From positions 1-64,000 of the forward strand of contig CANLGD010000008.1 of NCBI GenBank assembly GCA_947490145.1: a stretch of 64,000 nt of DNA, in the 5' to 3' direction. Position numbers and translations under genes: made by a program. The notes beneath the pieces are model-generated. The model saw only the letters and a program-made list of their open reading frames with translations. It was not told the origin of the DNA and ran no database searches. Shown one piece after another: positions 10,263-20,338 of the stretch; position 1 is the first letter of the stretch, and each line of letters opens with the position of its first letter. This DNA comes from Flavobacteriia bacterium (GTDB taxonomy: Bacteria; Bacteroidota; Bacteroidia; Flavobacteriales_D; Crocinitomicaceae).

Positions 10263-12159
10263 ATCTTCCTAAATAAATTAATAAAACAGAAATATCACTA
10301 GGAGATATTCCACTAATTCTTGATGCTTGACCTAAAGTTACAGGTTGTATATCTGATAACTTTTGTCTTGCTTCTATACTCATACTAGACAATTGGTGAA
10401 AATCAATATCAACAGGAATTTTTAATTCATCCATACGACTAATTTTCATTGCCATATCTTGTTCTCTTAAAATATATCCTTCATATTTAATCTGAATTTC
10501 TGACTGCTCAGGAATATCAGGATGAATTAAAGAATAAGTTGAAACTAACTCACTAATTGTTGAACTCATCTTCTGAAGGTGCTCCATCTTCACTAAAGGA
10601 CGAGTTAAAATTGAAGTAAATTTGACTTGTTGATTAATTTCACTTGAATGTAACTCAGTTAAAATAGGATTAGCCTCGCCAGGAGTTACACCAATAGATT
10701 TTAAGTCAGAAATAAAATCAGAAACACCTTTTTGTTTATTTAATGCTTTTCCTAATTCCAACTCAGATTGCATACCAATAGCATGAGCCAACGGAGTCAA
10801 ACGCAAATCTGCATTATCTTGCCGAAGTAATATTCTAAATTCAGCACGACTAGTAAACATGCGATAGGGTTCTTCAGTACCTTTAGTAATCAAATCATCA
10901 ATTAAAACACCAATGTAAGCATCACTACGAGAAAGTATCAAAGCGTCGTTATCATTGTTTTTCAAATGTGCGTTTATCCCAGCCATCAAACCTTGGCACG
11001 CAGCCTCCTCATAGCCAGTTGTTCCATTAATTTGACCAGCAAAATATAAATTATTTAAAAGTTTTGTTTCTAAAGTGTGTTTCAACTGAGTAGGAGGGAA
11101 GTAATCATATTCAATCGCATAACCAGGACGAAACATTTTAGCTTTTTCAAAACCTTGAATTGATTGCAAAGCCTTAATTTGCACATCCTCTGGAAGAGAG
11201 GTGCTAAAACCATTAACATAAATCTCTACAGTATTCCAACCTTCAGGTTCTACAAAAATTTGATGTCTCTCCTTATCAGCAAAACGATTAATCTTATCCT
11301 CAATACTAGGACAATATCGCGGACCCGTACTTTTAATCGAACCATTGAACATGGGAGAACGATCAAAACCAGTTCTTAATAAATCATGCGTTTCTAAATT
11401 AGTATATGTAACATGACAAGGACGTTGAATAGCTAAAGCTTTAGTATCTGTATAAGAAAACTTACCAGGCAACATATCACCATCTTGTACCTCCATTTTA
11501 GAATAATCTAAAGAACGACCATCAATTCTAGGTGGAGTACCAGTTTTCATTCTACCAGCAACAAAACCATAATTAATTAAATCTTCTGTAATCCCATGAG
11601 AAGCTCTTTCCGCGGCACGTCCACCACCAAATTGCTTTTCCCCTAGGTGAATCAGGCCATTTAAAAAAGTACCATTTGTCAAAATAACAGACTTAGCATA
11701 CACATCAATTCCCAAACTTGTTTTAACTCCAATAACTGAATGCTTTTCAACTATCAATCCTACAGACATATCTTGCCAAAAATCAATATTCATATTACGT
11801 TCTAACAGTAAACGCCATTCTTCAGCAAATTTCATTCTGTCATTTTGAGTTCGAGGAGACCACATAGCAGGACCTTTTGAAAGATTTAACATTCTGAATT
11901 GAATAGCACTCAAATCCGAAACGATACCCGATCCACCACCAAGTGCATCAATTTCACGAACAATTTGACCTTTGGCAACTCCACCCATCGCAGGATTACA
12001 ACTCATTTGAGCGATGGTATTCATATTCATTGTTATCAATAGCACAGAGCTACCCATTTTTGCGGCAGCATTTGCAGCTTCGCAACCCGCATGACCAGCA
12101 CCAACAACAATTACATCATAAGAATTTAACATAAAAAGCAACTTTGAAACGTTCCTCAC
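10261..12159 (-). CDS. mnmG: tRNA uridine-5-carboxymethylaminomethyl(34) synthesis enzyme MnmG (GidA); start probably at MLNSYDVIV (12132)
   Basis: [80 protein letters not shown]. Confidence 0.98.
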   Translation of the reverse strand: MRNVSKLLFMLNSYDVIVVGAGHAGCEAANAAAKMGSSVLLITMNMNTIAQMSCNPAMGGVAKGQIVREIDALGGGSGIVSDLSAIQFRMLNLSKGPAMWSPRTQNDRMKFAEEWRLLLERNMNIDFWQDMSVGLIVEKHSVIGVKTSLGIDVYAKSVILTNGTFLNGLIHLGEKQFGGGRAAERASHGITEDLINYGFVAGRMKTGTPPRIDGRSLDYSKMEVQDGDMLPGKFSYTDTKALAIQRPCHVTYTNLETHDLLRTGFDRSPMFNGSIKSTGPRYCPSIEDKINRFADKERHQIFVEPEGWNTVEIYVNGFSTSLPEDVQIKALQSIQGFEKAKMFRPGYAIEYDYFPPTQLKHTLETKLLNNLYFAGQINGTTGYEEAACQGLMAGINAHLKNNDNDALILSRSDAYIGVLIDDLITKGTEEPYRMFTSRAEFRILLRQDNADLRLTPLAHAIGMQSELELGKALNKQKGVSDFISDLKSIGVTPGEANPILTELHSSEINQQVKFTSILTRPLVKMEHLQKMSSTISELVSTYSLIHPDIPEQSEIQIKYEGYILREQDMAMKISRMDELKIPVDIDFHQLSSMSIEARQKLSDIQPVTLGQASRISGISPSDISVLLIYLGR

Positions 12160-12181
12160 AGAACAATAAAATAAGAATTAA

Positions 12182-12197
12182 TGTTTCACGTGAAACA
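12182..12197. other. parS (ParB-binding) site, perfect palindrome
   Basis: TGTTTCACGTGAAACA; exact match to the bacterial parS consensus. Confidence 0.9.
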
Positions 12198-12199
12198 AA

Positions 12200-12628
12200 T
12201 TACAAAATTAAATCAGACTTAAACAGATTCAAATAAAAATCTTCTTTAGCACTCATAACTGTTTTGTATTTTACATTTTTATCCTTATATCCACAAAGAT
12301 GTAATACTCCATGAAATAAAATACGCCTTAATTCATCTGCAAAGTTAACATTATTATTACTAGCATTTTCTATTACTCTGTCAACACTAATAAATAAATC
12401 TCCACTTATATATACCTCATCACAATAATCAAAGGTAATAATGTCAGTATAAAAATCATGTTTTAAATATTGTTGATTAATAGATAATAAATATTCGTCC
12501 GAACAAAAGACAAAAGAAATATCTTTAGCCACTAGTCCTTCATTACTAATTAAATCTTTGATGCACTTTTTTACAATTGACTTTTTAAACTTTAAAATAG
12601 GTGTATCAATATAGGAAAAACCAATCAT
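12200..12628 (-). CDS. ybeY: endoribonuclease YbeY (rRNA maturation)
   Basis: 142 aa; zinc-binding region HGVLHLCGYKD; DFYTDIITFDY. Confidence 0.93.
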   Translation of the reverse strand: MIGFSYIDTPILKFKKSIVKKCIKDLISNEGLVAKDISFVFCSDEYLLSINQQYLKHDFYTDIITFDYCDEVYISGDLFISVDRVIENASNNNVNFADELRRILFHGVLHLCGYKDKNVKYKTVMSAKEDFYLNLFKSDLIL

Positions 12629-13047
12629 AATTTAAAGGTAATATGAATAACATTTCCTGGCTCATCAATAACCATTTCGTCACATAAATTTTTTATCAAA
12701 AATATACCACGACCATTTTCCTTCTCTATGTTCTCTGGAGACGTTGGATCAGGAAGGCTATGAAAATCAAAACCAACGCCTTGATCGATAATTGTAAAAA
12801 CTAAGGAACCAACAGTCTCACTAATTAAAACTTCTACGTTTAAGATAGTATTACAATGATTACCGTGGATAATTGCATTACTAACTGCCTCAGTACAAGA
12901 CATTAAAATATTTCCATATATATCATCTGACACATCTTTTAGACAACAAACTTTATCAATAAATGACTCAACCTTATCTAAGTTTTTCAGATCAGATGAA
13001 ATAATCACACGATCTATTACGATACAATCTACAAACATAAACAACAT
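12625..13047 (-). CDS. ATP-binding protein, anti-sigma regulatory factor / RsbW-like serine kinase
   Basis: 140 aa GHKL fold: CTEAVSNAIIHGNH, IDQGVGFDFHSLPDP, ENGRGIFLIKNLCDEM; 4-nt overlap with ybeY. Confidence 0.88.
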   Translation of the reverse strand: MLFMFVDCIVIDRVIISSDLKNLDKVESFIDKVCCLKDVSDDIYGNILMSCTEAVSNAIIHGNHCNTILNVEVLISETVGSLVFTIIDQGVGFDFHSLPDPTSPENIEKENGRGIFLIKNLCDEMVIDEPGNVIHITFKL

Positions 13048-13080
13048 TTAAGGATTTACTCCTTTTTAAACCATAATTCA

Positions 13081-16000
13081 CTAGTTAAAAACATTGAAAT
13101 AATCATTGGCTTTATCTTTATAATACTGTCTAAACACAGGATCAATAGACCTTAACAATTCGATCTGTTTTAACTTTTGGTTATTATACTCATCAATTCG
13201 CTTTTGGTTACTTAAAAACACGTCTTTTCCCACTTTTGATTCTCTTTTTTCTTCATAACCACGCTCCATAAGAGCTTTTTCGCTCTCTAATAATCGTGAC
13301 ATGATATCTTTTTGACGTTTCACCATCTCATTAGAAAAGTTCTTGTTAATCAAATCTTTCTCCTGTTTTTCAAGCTCATTAATCAACGGGTTAAATTGAT
13401 TACCCATGCCTTTTCCCTCCTTATTCAAATCATTTCGCATTTGCTCCAAGCGTTGACGAATAGCAGTTTGTTGCGCTGCCATTTTTGCAATTTCTTTATT
13501 ACCAAGACCCAACATATTTTGACCGCCTTGTCCCTGACCTTGCCCACCAGGTTTCGTGCCACCGGGCTTATCACCAGGTTTAGAACCTTTTTGCATCATC
13601 TCTAATTGTTTCTTCAGCAGTTCCCTCATGTCACCATCTTCACCGTCTCCAGGTTTGGCGCCTTTTCCACCGGGTTTATCACATGATCCTGATCCTGGTT
13701 TCTGAGCGGCTGCTTGTTGTTGCATTTGCTGCAAGGATTCATTTAACATCAATGCTAAATTATTGAAACCAGTCATTACAAATTGCAAATTATTACCCAA
13801 TTCACCCCTACGATGTTCATCAATATTCTCTAAACCGTACTTAAAATTAAGGTTAATATCATTCAATTCCTTGTTAATATAGGAGGCAATTTTAGGTTGT
13901 CGAATAGCTATAGCGTTCAACGAATCCTCAACAATTTTGGTGTCATCAATAATTCTTCGTTGTGACTTACCAAGCTTTGTATAAAATGGATCTTTGACTT
14001 TCACTTTAGCAAAGTTATTCATAATATCTTCTTGGTTAAAACTTAATGTCATTAAGCTCTCAAGAATACTGCGCAATAAGTCCATGTCTTCTTCTTCTTG
14101 CTGTTTGTTAGATTCTTGTTGCATTTGCTCTATTTCCTGAGCCAATTGTTCAATCTTTTTAGCAGATTTTTCTTGATTTTCAGAAGCTTTTTTCTCTTTG
14201 TTCTTAGATAAGTTTTCTTTGGCTTCTTTTAAATCATCAGAAATTTCTTTTTTCATTTCTTCCTGATCACCAAGATTAATTGGTTTCTTTAGTTCATCAT
14301 TTAGCTTCTTTAACTCATTTAAATCTTCCTTAATTTCTTCAAATTTCTTATTGATTTCATCCTGTTTTTTTCCCCCATCCTCTTTAGATAACTTTTTTTT
14401 ATCAATATCTTCCTTCAGTTTTTCCTGCTCTTTAGATAAGTCTTTAAGCTCTTTCACAGCGTCGTCAATCTTCTCATTAACTTGCATCTTCTTAAGCATT
14501 TCAAGACTTCTATCCAGTTGCTTATTGATATCATCAGACTTCATATCAAGCTTTTCTAAGTTTTGTTCCAGCTTATTTTTATCTTGATTTTTCATCATTT
14601 CCTCGAGCTTATTTAATAAATCTTTCAGCTCGTCATCCATAACTTCTTCCAATAGTTGCTGAAGCATTTCTTGCTTATCCAAAAGCTCTTGATCCATTTC
14701 TGAAAGTTGATTTTTCTCCAACAAACTTTCTTGCATTTTCATTTCAAGTTGCTCCAATTCATTTTGCAAACTTTGACGTTCTTCTTTTAATTGATTCACC
14801 TGATTCATCTGATTCCAATCGGTAGATTTGGAGTTTAAAACCTCTTTCTTAAGAGTTTGAATGTCTTTCTTAAATTCAGCAGACTTCTTAATTAAATCTT
14901 TTAGTTGATCTTTAGCATTTGTTTGATCTTCATCTCTTTTTTCATTTAATTCAGTTAACGAAGGAAGTTCATAAATAAATGATTTCGAACGCGAGGATTT
15001 TGCACCGTGCACACCATCATTATCCTTTACGACAAAATAATATTCTATCTTATCATCAACAGAAAGCTTTTCACGACGAAAATCAACTGCGTGACGAAAG
15101 GGTTGAGAACTTCCTGACGGATTTATTATAGATACTCTTTGAGTTGATTTAGTGCCACTTTTTGAAATGATTTCGTAAACAAAATAAAGCGAAGTTAAAC
15201 CATAATCATCTGAAATTTGACCTTCAAAAAAACGCAAAGCATCAGAAATAGAATCTATACTTTCATTCACATCAATGACTGGATATTGATCGTGAACAAT
15301 TTCAATGTTGTAATTCAACGAATCTTTAATGTCCTTTTTTGAATTAAAGAGAATAACAGACATTGGTGTTGAATTAAAAAACTTTTTTGAGAATTTAAAT
15401 CCAATTTTTGAAGAAGTGTATGAAGTATCTTTCCAAGAAAGTTTTGTTTTATTCGTGTTTTTTGTAGCAATACTCCAAGTAACATTTGTACCTTCAGGTA
15501 TAACCAAATCCCCTGCATTCGATACAATTTCATCTTTTTTTCCTAAATAATCGGGATAATCTAAACTCGCCTGAAACTTACCAATTGCAGTTTTAGGAAT
15601 CACAGATACATTATAATATTTAGATTGAAAACCATTTGCCTCAAAATAAAAGTTAGTATTTTCTTTTAATCTCTTTAAAACAAAAAATGAAGAAATTTTA
15701 GATGTTCTATTCATCAAATATTTTCCCGAAGAAGAAACCAAATAAACTTTATCGGGAAGAGAATTTCCTTGCAACTTCAATTCTATTGGGAAATCTTGCC
15801 CTTCTTCAATTTCGAAACTTGTATTTTTAAGAATAAAATTAAATGGAGCTTCTGGTTTAAATTCCTTAGAATAATTAACAACACGTTTTGTTCCCTGCGA
15901 TATTAAGGTAGGATAAAAAACAGCTATAAAAGAAAAAAGAAAAACAACAGGTAAAACATATCTTAGGTACACATAATTCTTTTTTAAATCAATTCCTGAA

Positions 16001-16434
16001 ACAAAGGAAAAAGCTGAAAGAGATTTTGACCGCTGATTAACACTTGCTCTAATTAATTCAAAATTTGCATCATTATTTGTAATTGTATCATTTAACTGTA
16101 AAGTATTTAAAAGTCTATCCGAGATATTTGGAAAAAATTTACCTATTATATTAGCAGCTTGAAAGCGATTTATTCTTCTACCAAATGAATATATTTTAGA
16201 AAGCGGCAGAATAATATATTTGGAAAGAACAAATAAATTCAAACAAATAAATGAAAAGAAAAAGATGGCTCTAACAACTGAAGAAAAACGCCCAAAATAT
16301 TCCAGACAAATGATAAAAAGAAAACTCAATAAGGTAATTCCTACAAAAAAAATAACACCCTTAAACATTTGATTTTTATAATACTTTCTTATAAAAGCAT
16401 CTATCTGAATCAATAAATTATCAAAAGAATTCAT
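13081..16434 (-). CDS. DUF4175-family membrane protein with long charged coiled-coil region
   Basis: 1117 aa; two N-terminal TM segments, long Lys/Glu/Gln coiled coil, Gly/Pro-rich linker; matches Bacteroidota DUF4175 proteins by recollection. Confidence 0.75.
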   Translation of the reverse strand: MNSFDNLLIQIDAFIRKYYKNQMFKGVIFFVGITLLSFLFIICLEYFGRFSSVVRAIFFFSFICLNLFVLSKYIILPLSKIYSFGRRINRFQAANIIGKFFPNISDRLLNTLQLNDTITNNDANFELIRASVNQRSKSLSAFSFVSGIDLKKNYVYLRYVLPVVFLFSFIAVFYPTLISQGTKRVVNYSKEFKPEAPFNFILKNTSFEIEEGQDFPIELKLQGNSLPDKVYLVSSSGKYLMNRTSKISSFFVLKRLKENTNFYFEANGFQSKYYNVSVIPKTAIGKFQASLDYPDYLGKKDEIVSNAGDLVIPEGTNVTWSIATKNTNKTKLSWKDTSYTSSKIGFKFSKKFFNSTPMSVILFNSKKDIKDSLNYNIEIVHDQYPVIDVNESIDSISDALRFFEGQISDDYGLTSLYFVYEIISKSGTKSTQRVSIINPSGSSQPFRHAVDFRREKLSVDDKIEYYFVVKDNDGVHGAKSSRSKSFIYELPSLTELNEKRDEDQTNAKDQLKDLIKKSAEFKKDIQTLKKEVLNSKSTDWNQMNQVNQLKEERQSLQNELEQLEMKMQESLLEKNQLSEMDQELLDKQEMLQQLLEEVMDDELKDLLNKLEEMMKNQDKNKLEQNLEKLDMKSDDINKQLDRSLEMLKKMQVNEKIDDAVKELKDLSKEQEKLKEDIDKKKLSKEDGGKKQDEINKKFEEIKEDLNELKKLNDELKKPINLGDQEEMKKEISDDLKEAKENLSKNKEKKASENQEKSAKKIEQLAQEIEQMQQESNKQQEEEDMDLLRSILESLMTLSFNQEDIMNNFAKVKVKDPFYTKLGKSQRRIIDDTKIVEDSLNAIAIRQPKIASYINKELNDINLNFKYGLENIDEHRRGELGNNLQFVMTGFNNLALMLNESLQQMQQQAAAQKPGSGSCDKPGGKGAKPGDGEDGDMRELLKKQLEMMQKGSKPGDKPGGTKPGGQGQGQGGQNMLGLGNKEIAKMAAQQTAIRQRLEQMRNDLNKEGKGMGNQFNPLINELEKQEKDLINKNFSNEMVKRQKDIMSRLLESEKALMERGYEEKRESKVGKDVFLSNQKRIDEYNNQKLKQIELLRSIDPVFRQYYKDKANDYFNVFN

Positions 16435-16570
16435 GTAACAAGTTTTATACCTGACTAAAGTACAACTATAAGGTCAAAAGGTTTGTATAAAACAAATTAA
16501 AAAAAGTTAAAAAAAGCACAAATAAAAAAACATACAAAAAAACCAACTTTCAAAAAGCGAAATAAATACG

Positions 16571-16578
16571 TAAATTTG
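16571..16578 (+). promoter_or_regulatory. Bacteroidota -7 promoter element for gltX
   Basis: TAAATTTG (TAnnTTTG consensus) about 20 nt upstream of the gltX ATG. Confidence 0.5.
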
Positions 16579-16598
16579 CAAGAAAAAACAAGAATATT

Positions 16599-18122
16599 AT
16601 GTCAGAAAAATCAATGGTTCGAGTAAGATTTGCACCATCACCAACAGGTCCATTACACATGGGCGGAGTTAGAACTGCATTGTACAATTATCTATTTGCT
16701 AAAAAAAATAAGGGTACATTTATTATTAGAATTGAAGATACAGATCAAAATAGATTTGTTGAAGGAGCACAAGAATATATCATGGACGCTATGAAATGGT
16801 GTGGAATAATGCCAACAGAAGGTCCAGGAATTGGGGGTGAGTACGGTCCTTATATACAATCTGAAAGACAACATTTATATAAACCTTACGCACTCCGACT
16901 AATAAAAGATGAGAAGGCGTATTACGCCTTTGATACACCTGATGAACTAGAGATTGTAAGAGAACAAGCAAAAACAATGGGAATGCCAAATTGGCAATAC
17001 AATGGAATTACACGTACTAATTTAAAAAATTCATTGACATTACCGCACGATGAAGTTGAAAAAAGATTGGCAAATGGTGACGCTTATGTTATTAGAATGA
17101 AAATGCCACGCAACACTGATGTTCGCTTTGAAGATAAAATTAGAGGATGGGTTACTGTAAATACAAACAACTTAGATGATAAAGTTCTATTTAAAAGTGA
17201 TGGAATGCCAACTTATCATTTAGCTAACATTGTTGATGACCATTTAATGAAAATTACACACGTAATTAGAGGAGAAGAATGGCTACCTTCTGCTCCTTTA
17301 CATGTATTGTTATATCAAGCATTTGGCTGGGAAGCACCAGAATTTGCGCACTTACCATTATTACTGCGCCCAGATGGACCAGGTAAATTATCAAAAAGAG
17401 ATGGAGACAGATTAGGATTTCCTGTTTTTCCAACCAATTGGATTACAGCAGAAGGAGAATTGTATTCTGGATATAGAGAGAAAGGATATTTTCCAGAAGC
17501 ATTTATAAATATGTTGTCATTGCTTGGCTGGAATCCTGGAACACCCCAAGAAATATTCTCTCTAGATGACTTAGTTCAGGAATTTAGTTTAGAAAGAGTA
17601 AGTAAATCTGGTGCGAAATTTGATGCTGAAAAAACAAAATGGTTTCAAGCACAATATTTAAGATCTAAATCAAATGAAGAACTAGCGGAACTATTATCGC
17701 AAAAATTAATTAAAAAATACGATAAAATTATTTTAATTAAGGTTTGTGAGTTAATGAAAGAAAGAGCTACATTTATCGATGATATCTATACTGAAGGAAA
17801 ATACCTCTTAGATAAACCTGAAACTTACGATGAAAACACAGTTGCAAAAAAATGGAAAGAAGATTCAGCAGAACTAATGAATGAATGGAAAACAATTTTA
17901 TTAGCAATAAATGAATTTACAGCTGAAAATATTGAAATAAAGTTTAAGGAATTTCTTACAGAAAAAGGTTTAGGAATAGGGGCAGTTTTACCATTGTTTA
18001 GATTGCTACTGACTGGCCAAGGAATAGGACCAAGCATGTTTGAAATTGCAAGTTTTATCGGAAAAGAAGAATCTAGAAATAGAATAGAAGAGGGGATTAC
18101 TAAATTACAGATTAAACATTAG
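16599..18122 (+). CDS. gltX: glutamate--tRNA ligase
   Basis: 507 aa; VRFAPSPTGPLHMGGVRTALYNYLFA (HIGH region) and KLSKRDGD (KMSKS-like). Confidence 0.98.
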   Translation: MSEKSMVRVRFAPSPTGPLHMGGVRTALYNYLFAKKNKGTFIIRIEDTDQNRFVEGAQEYIMDAMKWCGIMPTEGPGIGGEYGPYIQSERQHLYKPYALRLIKDEKAYYAFDTPDELEIVREQAKTMGMPNWQYNGITRTNLKNSLTLPHDEVEKRLANGDAYVIRMKMPRNTDVRFEDKIRGWVTVNTNNLDDKVLFKSDGMPTYHLANIVDDHLMKITHVIRGEEWLPSAPLHVLLYQAFGWEAPEFAHLPLLLRPDGPGKLSKRDGDRLGFPVFPTNWITAEGELYSGYREKGYFPEAFINMLSLLGWNPGTPQEIFSLDDLVQEFSLERVSKSGAKFDAEKTKWFQAQYLRSKSNEELAELLSQKLIKKYDKIILIKVCELMKERATFIDDIYTEGKYLLDKPETYDENTVAKKWKEDSAELMNEWKTILLAINEFTAENIEIKFKEFLTEKGLGIGAVLPLFRLLLTGQGIGPSMFEIASFIGKEESRNRIEEGITKLQIKH

Positions 18123-18123
18123 C

Positions 18124-18169
18124 AGATTGCTTCGCTTTAGAAATTATTTTATTGAAAGCGAAGCAATCT
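18124..18169 (+). terminator. hairpin downstream of gltX, possible terminator
   Basis: AGATTGCTTCGCTTT (18124-18138) / AAAGCGAAGCAATCT (18155-18169), perfect 15-bp arms; weak T tail. Confidence 0.55.
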
Positions 18170-18209
18170 TGATAATCTTAAATATTGACAATTTTCAACC
18201 ATAGTAAAA

Positions 18210-18563
18210 ATGATTAATATAATTAAAGTCAATAGAATAAAAGTATACGCATATCACGGCTGCTTGCCTGAGGAAGGAATTATTGGAGGGAATTATGAAG
18301 TAAATGTCGTTTTACACACAAATTTTATTGAAGCTGCCAAAACAGATGATTTAACTAAAACAATTGATTACGTTTTAGTAAATAAAATTGTGGAAGAAGA
18401 AATGGCAATTCGTTCAAAATTAATTGAGCAAGTTGGATTACGAATTTTGAATCGTTTTAAAATTGAACTAAATAACTTGGATAAAAGTCACATTGAAATA
18501 GTAAAAATTTCACCACCAATCAATGGAGATGTAGAAAGTGTTAGTGTAATTCTAGAAAAATAA
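18210..18563 (+). CDS. folB: dihydroneopterin aldolase
   Basis: 117 aa; VNRIKVYAYHGCLPEEGIIGGNYEVNV and KISPPINGDVESVSVILEK. Confidence 0.93.
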   Translation: MINIIKVNRIKVYAYHGCLPEEGIIGGNYEVNVVLHTNFIEAAKTDDLTKTIDYVLVNKIVEEEMAIRSKLIEQVGLRILNRFKIELNNLDKSHIEIVKISPPINGDVESVSVILEK

Positions 18564-18661
18564 AACATCAAATTCTTTACTTTTCGTTATTTACAAAATT
18601 TACTATTGATCATTTACAAATATAAACTAACTAAATTTTAAAAATATCTCAATTAAAAACT

Positions 18662-18697
18662 TTTGTAACCCACTTTATAAAAAATTTATTATCTTTG
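18662..18697 (+). promoter_or_regulatory. Bacteroidota-type promoter for tRNA-Cys
   Basis: TTTG and TATCTTTG (18690-18697) about 33 nt upstream of the tRNA. Confidence 0.5.
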
Positions 18698-18730
18698 CAC
18701 TTGCTATTCTGAAAAGAATAAACCAAAAGT

Positions 18731-18801
18731 GGTTTCGTGGCCGAGCGGCTAGGCACCAGTCTGCAAAACTGTGTACAGCGGTTCGAATCCGCTCGAAACC
18801 T
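18731..18801 (+). tRNA. tRNA-Cys(GCA)
   Basis: GGTTTCG/CGAAACC acceptor stem, anticodon loop CTGCAAA flanked by CAGT/ACTG, GGTTCGAATCC T arm, discriminator U. Confidence 0.97.
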
Positions 18802-18806
18802 CAAAG

Positions 18807-18840
18807 AAAGCTCAACTTGTAAAGGTTGGGCTTTTTTCTT
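18807..18840 (+). terminator. Rho-independent terminator of tRNA-Cys
   Basis: AAAGCTCAACTT...AGGTTGGGCTTTTTT. Confidence 0.85.
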
Positions 18841-18903
18841 TTTATAATTAAGCTTGCTAAAATTTGTAACAAGGAAAAACCAAACTGTTTTAAAAAAACA
18901 CAT

Positions 18904-18999
18904 GCTTTCTTTGCAATCAATAAAGAAATTTATGGATCATGAAAAAAATTATACGCTCGTAAAGTCAAAAAGCTCAACTTGAAAAAGTTGGACTTTTTT
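18904..18999 (+). pseudogene. decayed second copy of the tRNA-Cys unit (3' remnant and duplicated terminator)
   Basis: GCTCGTAAAGTCAAAAAGCTCAACTTGAAAAAGTTGGACTTTTTT resembles the 3' end plus terminator of 18731-18840 (GCTCGAAACCTCAAAGAAAGCTCAACTTGTAAAGGTTGGGCTTTTTT); a promoter-like TTCTTTGCA lies upstream. Confidence 0.4.
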
Positions 19000-19207
19000 A
19001 AAAACATTCTTCAATTCTAAAGTAGCAACATCTAAAAAGTTACTTGAACTAACAAATAAATCATTACAAAAACAAGCCTTAAAATTTAGAAAATATCTTT
19101 ATCACCTGGAAAGGCAAGCTTGCTCAAATTAATTATATCTTATTTTATGTTATAAAATATGAGTTTACAATATAAAAACTTAAACTAAACATCAGATTTG
19201 TCTATCT

Positions 19208-19987
19208 TTAAACTACTCTAATTCTATTATTCAAATCATCCCTGTAAGAACCCCCAATTGGAATTACTTTTTTATCATTTTCTAAAACTAAATTTGGAAA
19301 ATCAATTGCAACTATTTTATCCAAACGCACAATAAAAGATCTATGAACACGAATGAACTCAGCATTACCCATTTTATTGTCAATATCTTTCATTGTTGAA
19401 TGAATTGTATAGCGAGTATCTAAAGTGTTTATTACCACATAATCTTTTAGAGCCTCTATGAAATAAATATCTTTCGTATTTAATTTCACCAATTTACTAT
19501 TTGATTTAACGAAAATAAAACCATCTACTGCCTCTTTATTATCAACTAAAGAAAATAAATAATCTCTCTCTTTCTCTAACTCACGTGACTTCTTATGTTT
19601 ATACAAAGCCATTTCAATTGAAGTATGTAAATCAATTTCTTTAAAAGGTTTTATTATGTAACCATAAGGTTCTGTAACTTTTGCTTTCGCCAAGGTAGAC
19701 TCATCAGCATAAGCTGTTAAGAAAATAACAGGAATATTTAGCTCTTTTTTCACTATTAAAGAAACTTCAATTCCGTTTATGTCACCTTTCAACATGATAT
19801 CCATTAAAACTATATCAGGACTTTCCTGACGAATAACTTCAAGAGCTTTTTCACCTGTTGCAGCAGCCCCAACTACGTTGTATCCCAATTTTTTTAAACT
19901 GTGCTGAATATCTTTCGATACAATCGATTCATCTTCAACAACAACGACATTAATACTATACATGTATTCACAATTTTTGCTTTTCAA
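19208..19987 (-). CDS. LytTR-family response regulator; probable start MYSINVVVVEDES at 19963
   Basis: REC domain (VVVVEDESIVSKDIQ, DIVLMDIMLKGDINGIE, FLTAYAD, YIIKPF) plus C-terminal LytTR DNA-binding domain. Confidence 0.92.
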   Translation of the reverse strand: MKSKNCEYMYSINVVVVEDESIVSKDIQHSLKKLGYNVVGAAATGEKALEVIRQESPDIVLMDIMLKGDINGIEVSLIVKKELNIPVIFLTAYADESTLAKAKVTEPYGYIIKPFKEIDLHTSIEMALYKHKKSRELEKERDYLFSLVDNKEAVDGFIFVKSNSKLVKLNTKDIYFIEALKDYVVINTLDTRYTIHSTMKDIDNKMGNAEFIRVHRSFIVRLDKIVAIDFPNLVLENDKKVIPIGGSYRDDLNNRIRVV

Positions 19988-20183
19988 AGGTAATGAAATA
20001 ATTAATACCTTTTGTATTTTGTATTTTTATTTCTCCATCCAATTGTACAAGTAAAGTATTAACTAACTGTAATTCAATTGTCTCTGAATTATTTATATCT
20101 TAATCTTTTGGTAGTCCTATATCACTATCACCAACAACAATTGTATTTTTGTTGTTTTTGTCTTTCAATTCCAAATAAATTAT
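19968..20183 (-). pseudogene. decayed histidine kinase C-terminal HATPase fragment
   Basis: Minus-frame read-through IIYLELKDKNNKNTIVVGDSDIGLPKD*DINNSETIELQLVNTLLVQLDGEIKIQNTKGINYFITFEKQKL*; internal TAA at 20100-20102; degenerate G1 and G2 boxes. Confidence 0.85.
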
Positions 20184-20338
20184 GCTTTTATTTTCTTTTC
20201 AAAAATGGAATTACCTTTTTAATATAAAAATGGATGGAAATACAACAGTTACTGAAAGTAATGCATAAAAATAGGATTATAAAGCAATAAACAATTTGAA
20301 TAAAAATGCAAATAACAGACAAAGTAAAAAAGCACAAA

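Noticed and set aside
13081-16434. Treating the 1117-aa coiled-coil protein as novel
   Set aside because: Architecture matches the known DUF4175 family of Bacteroidota.
18649-18903. 84-aa minus ORF covering tRNA-Cys
   Set aside because: Overlaps a confident tRNA and its terminator on the opposite strand.
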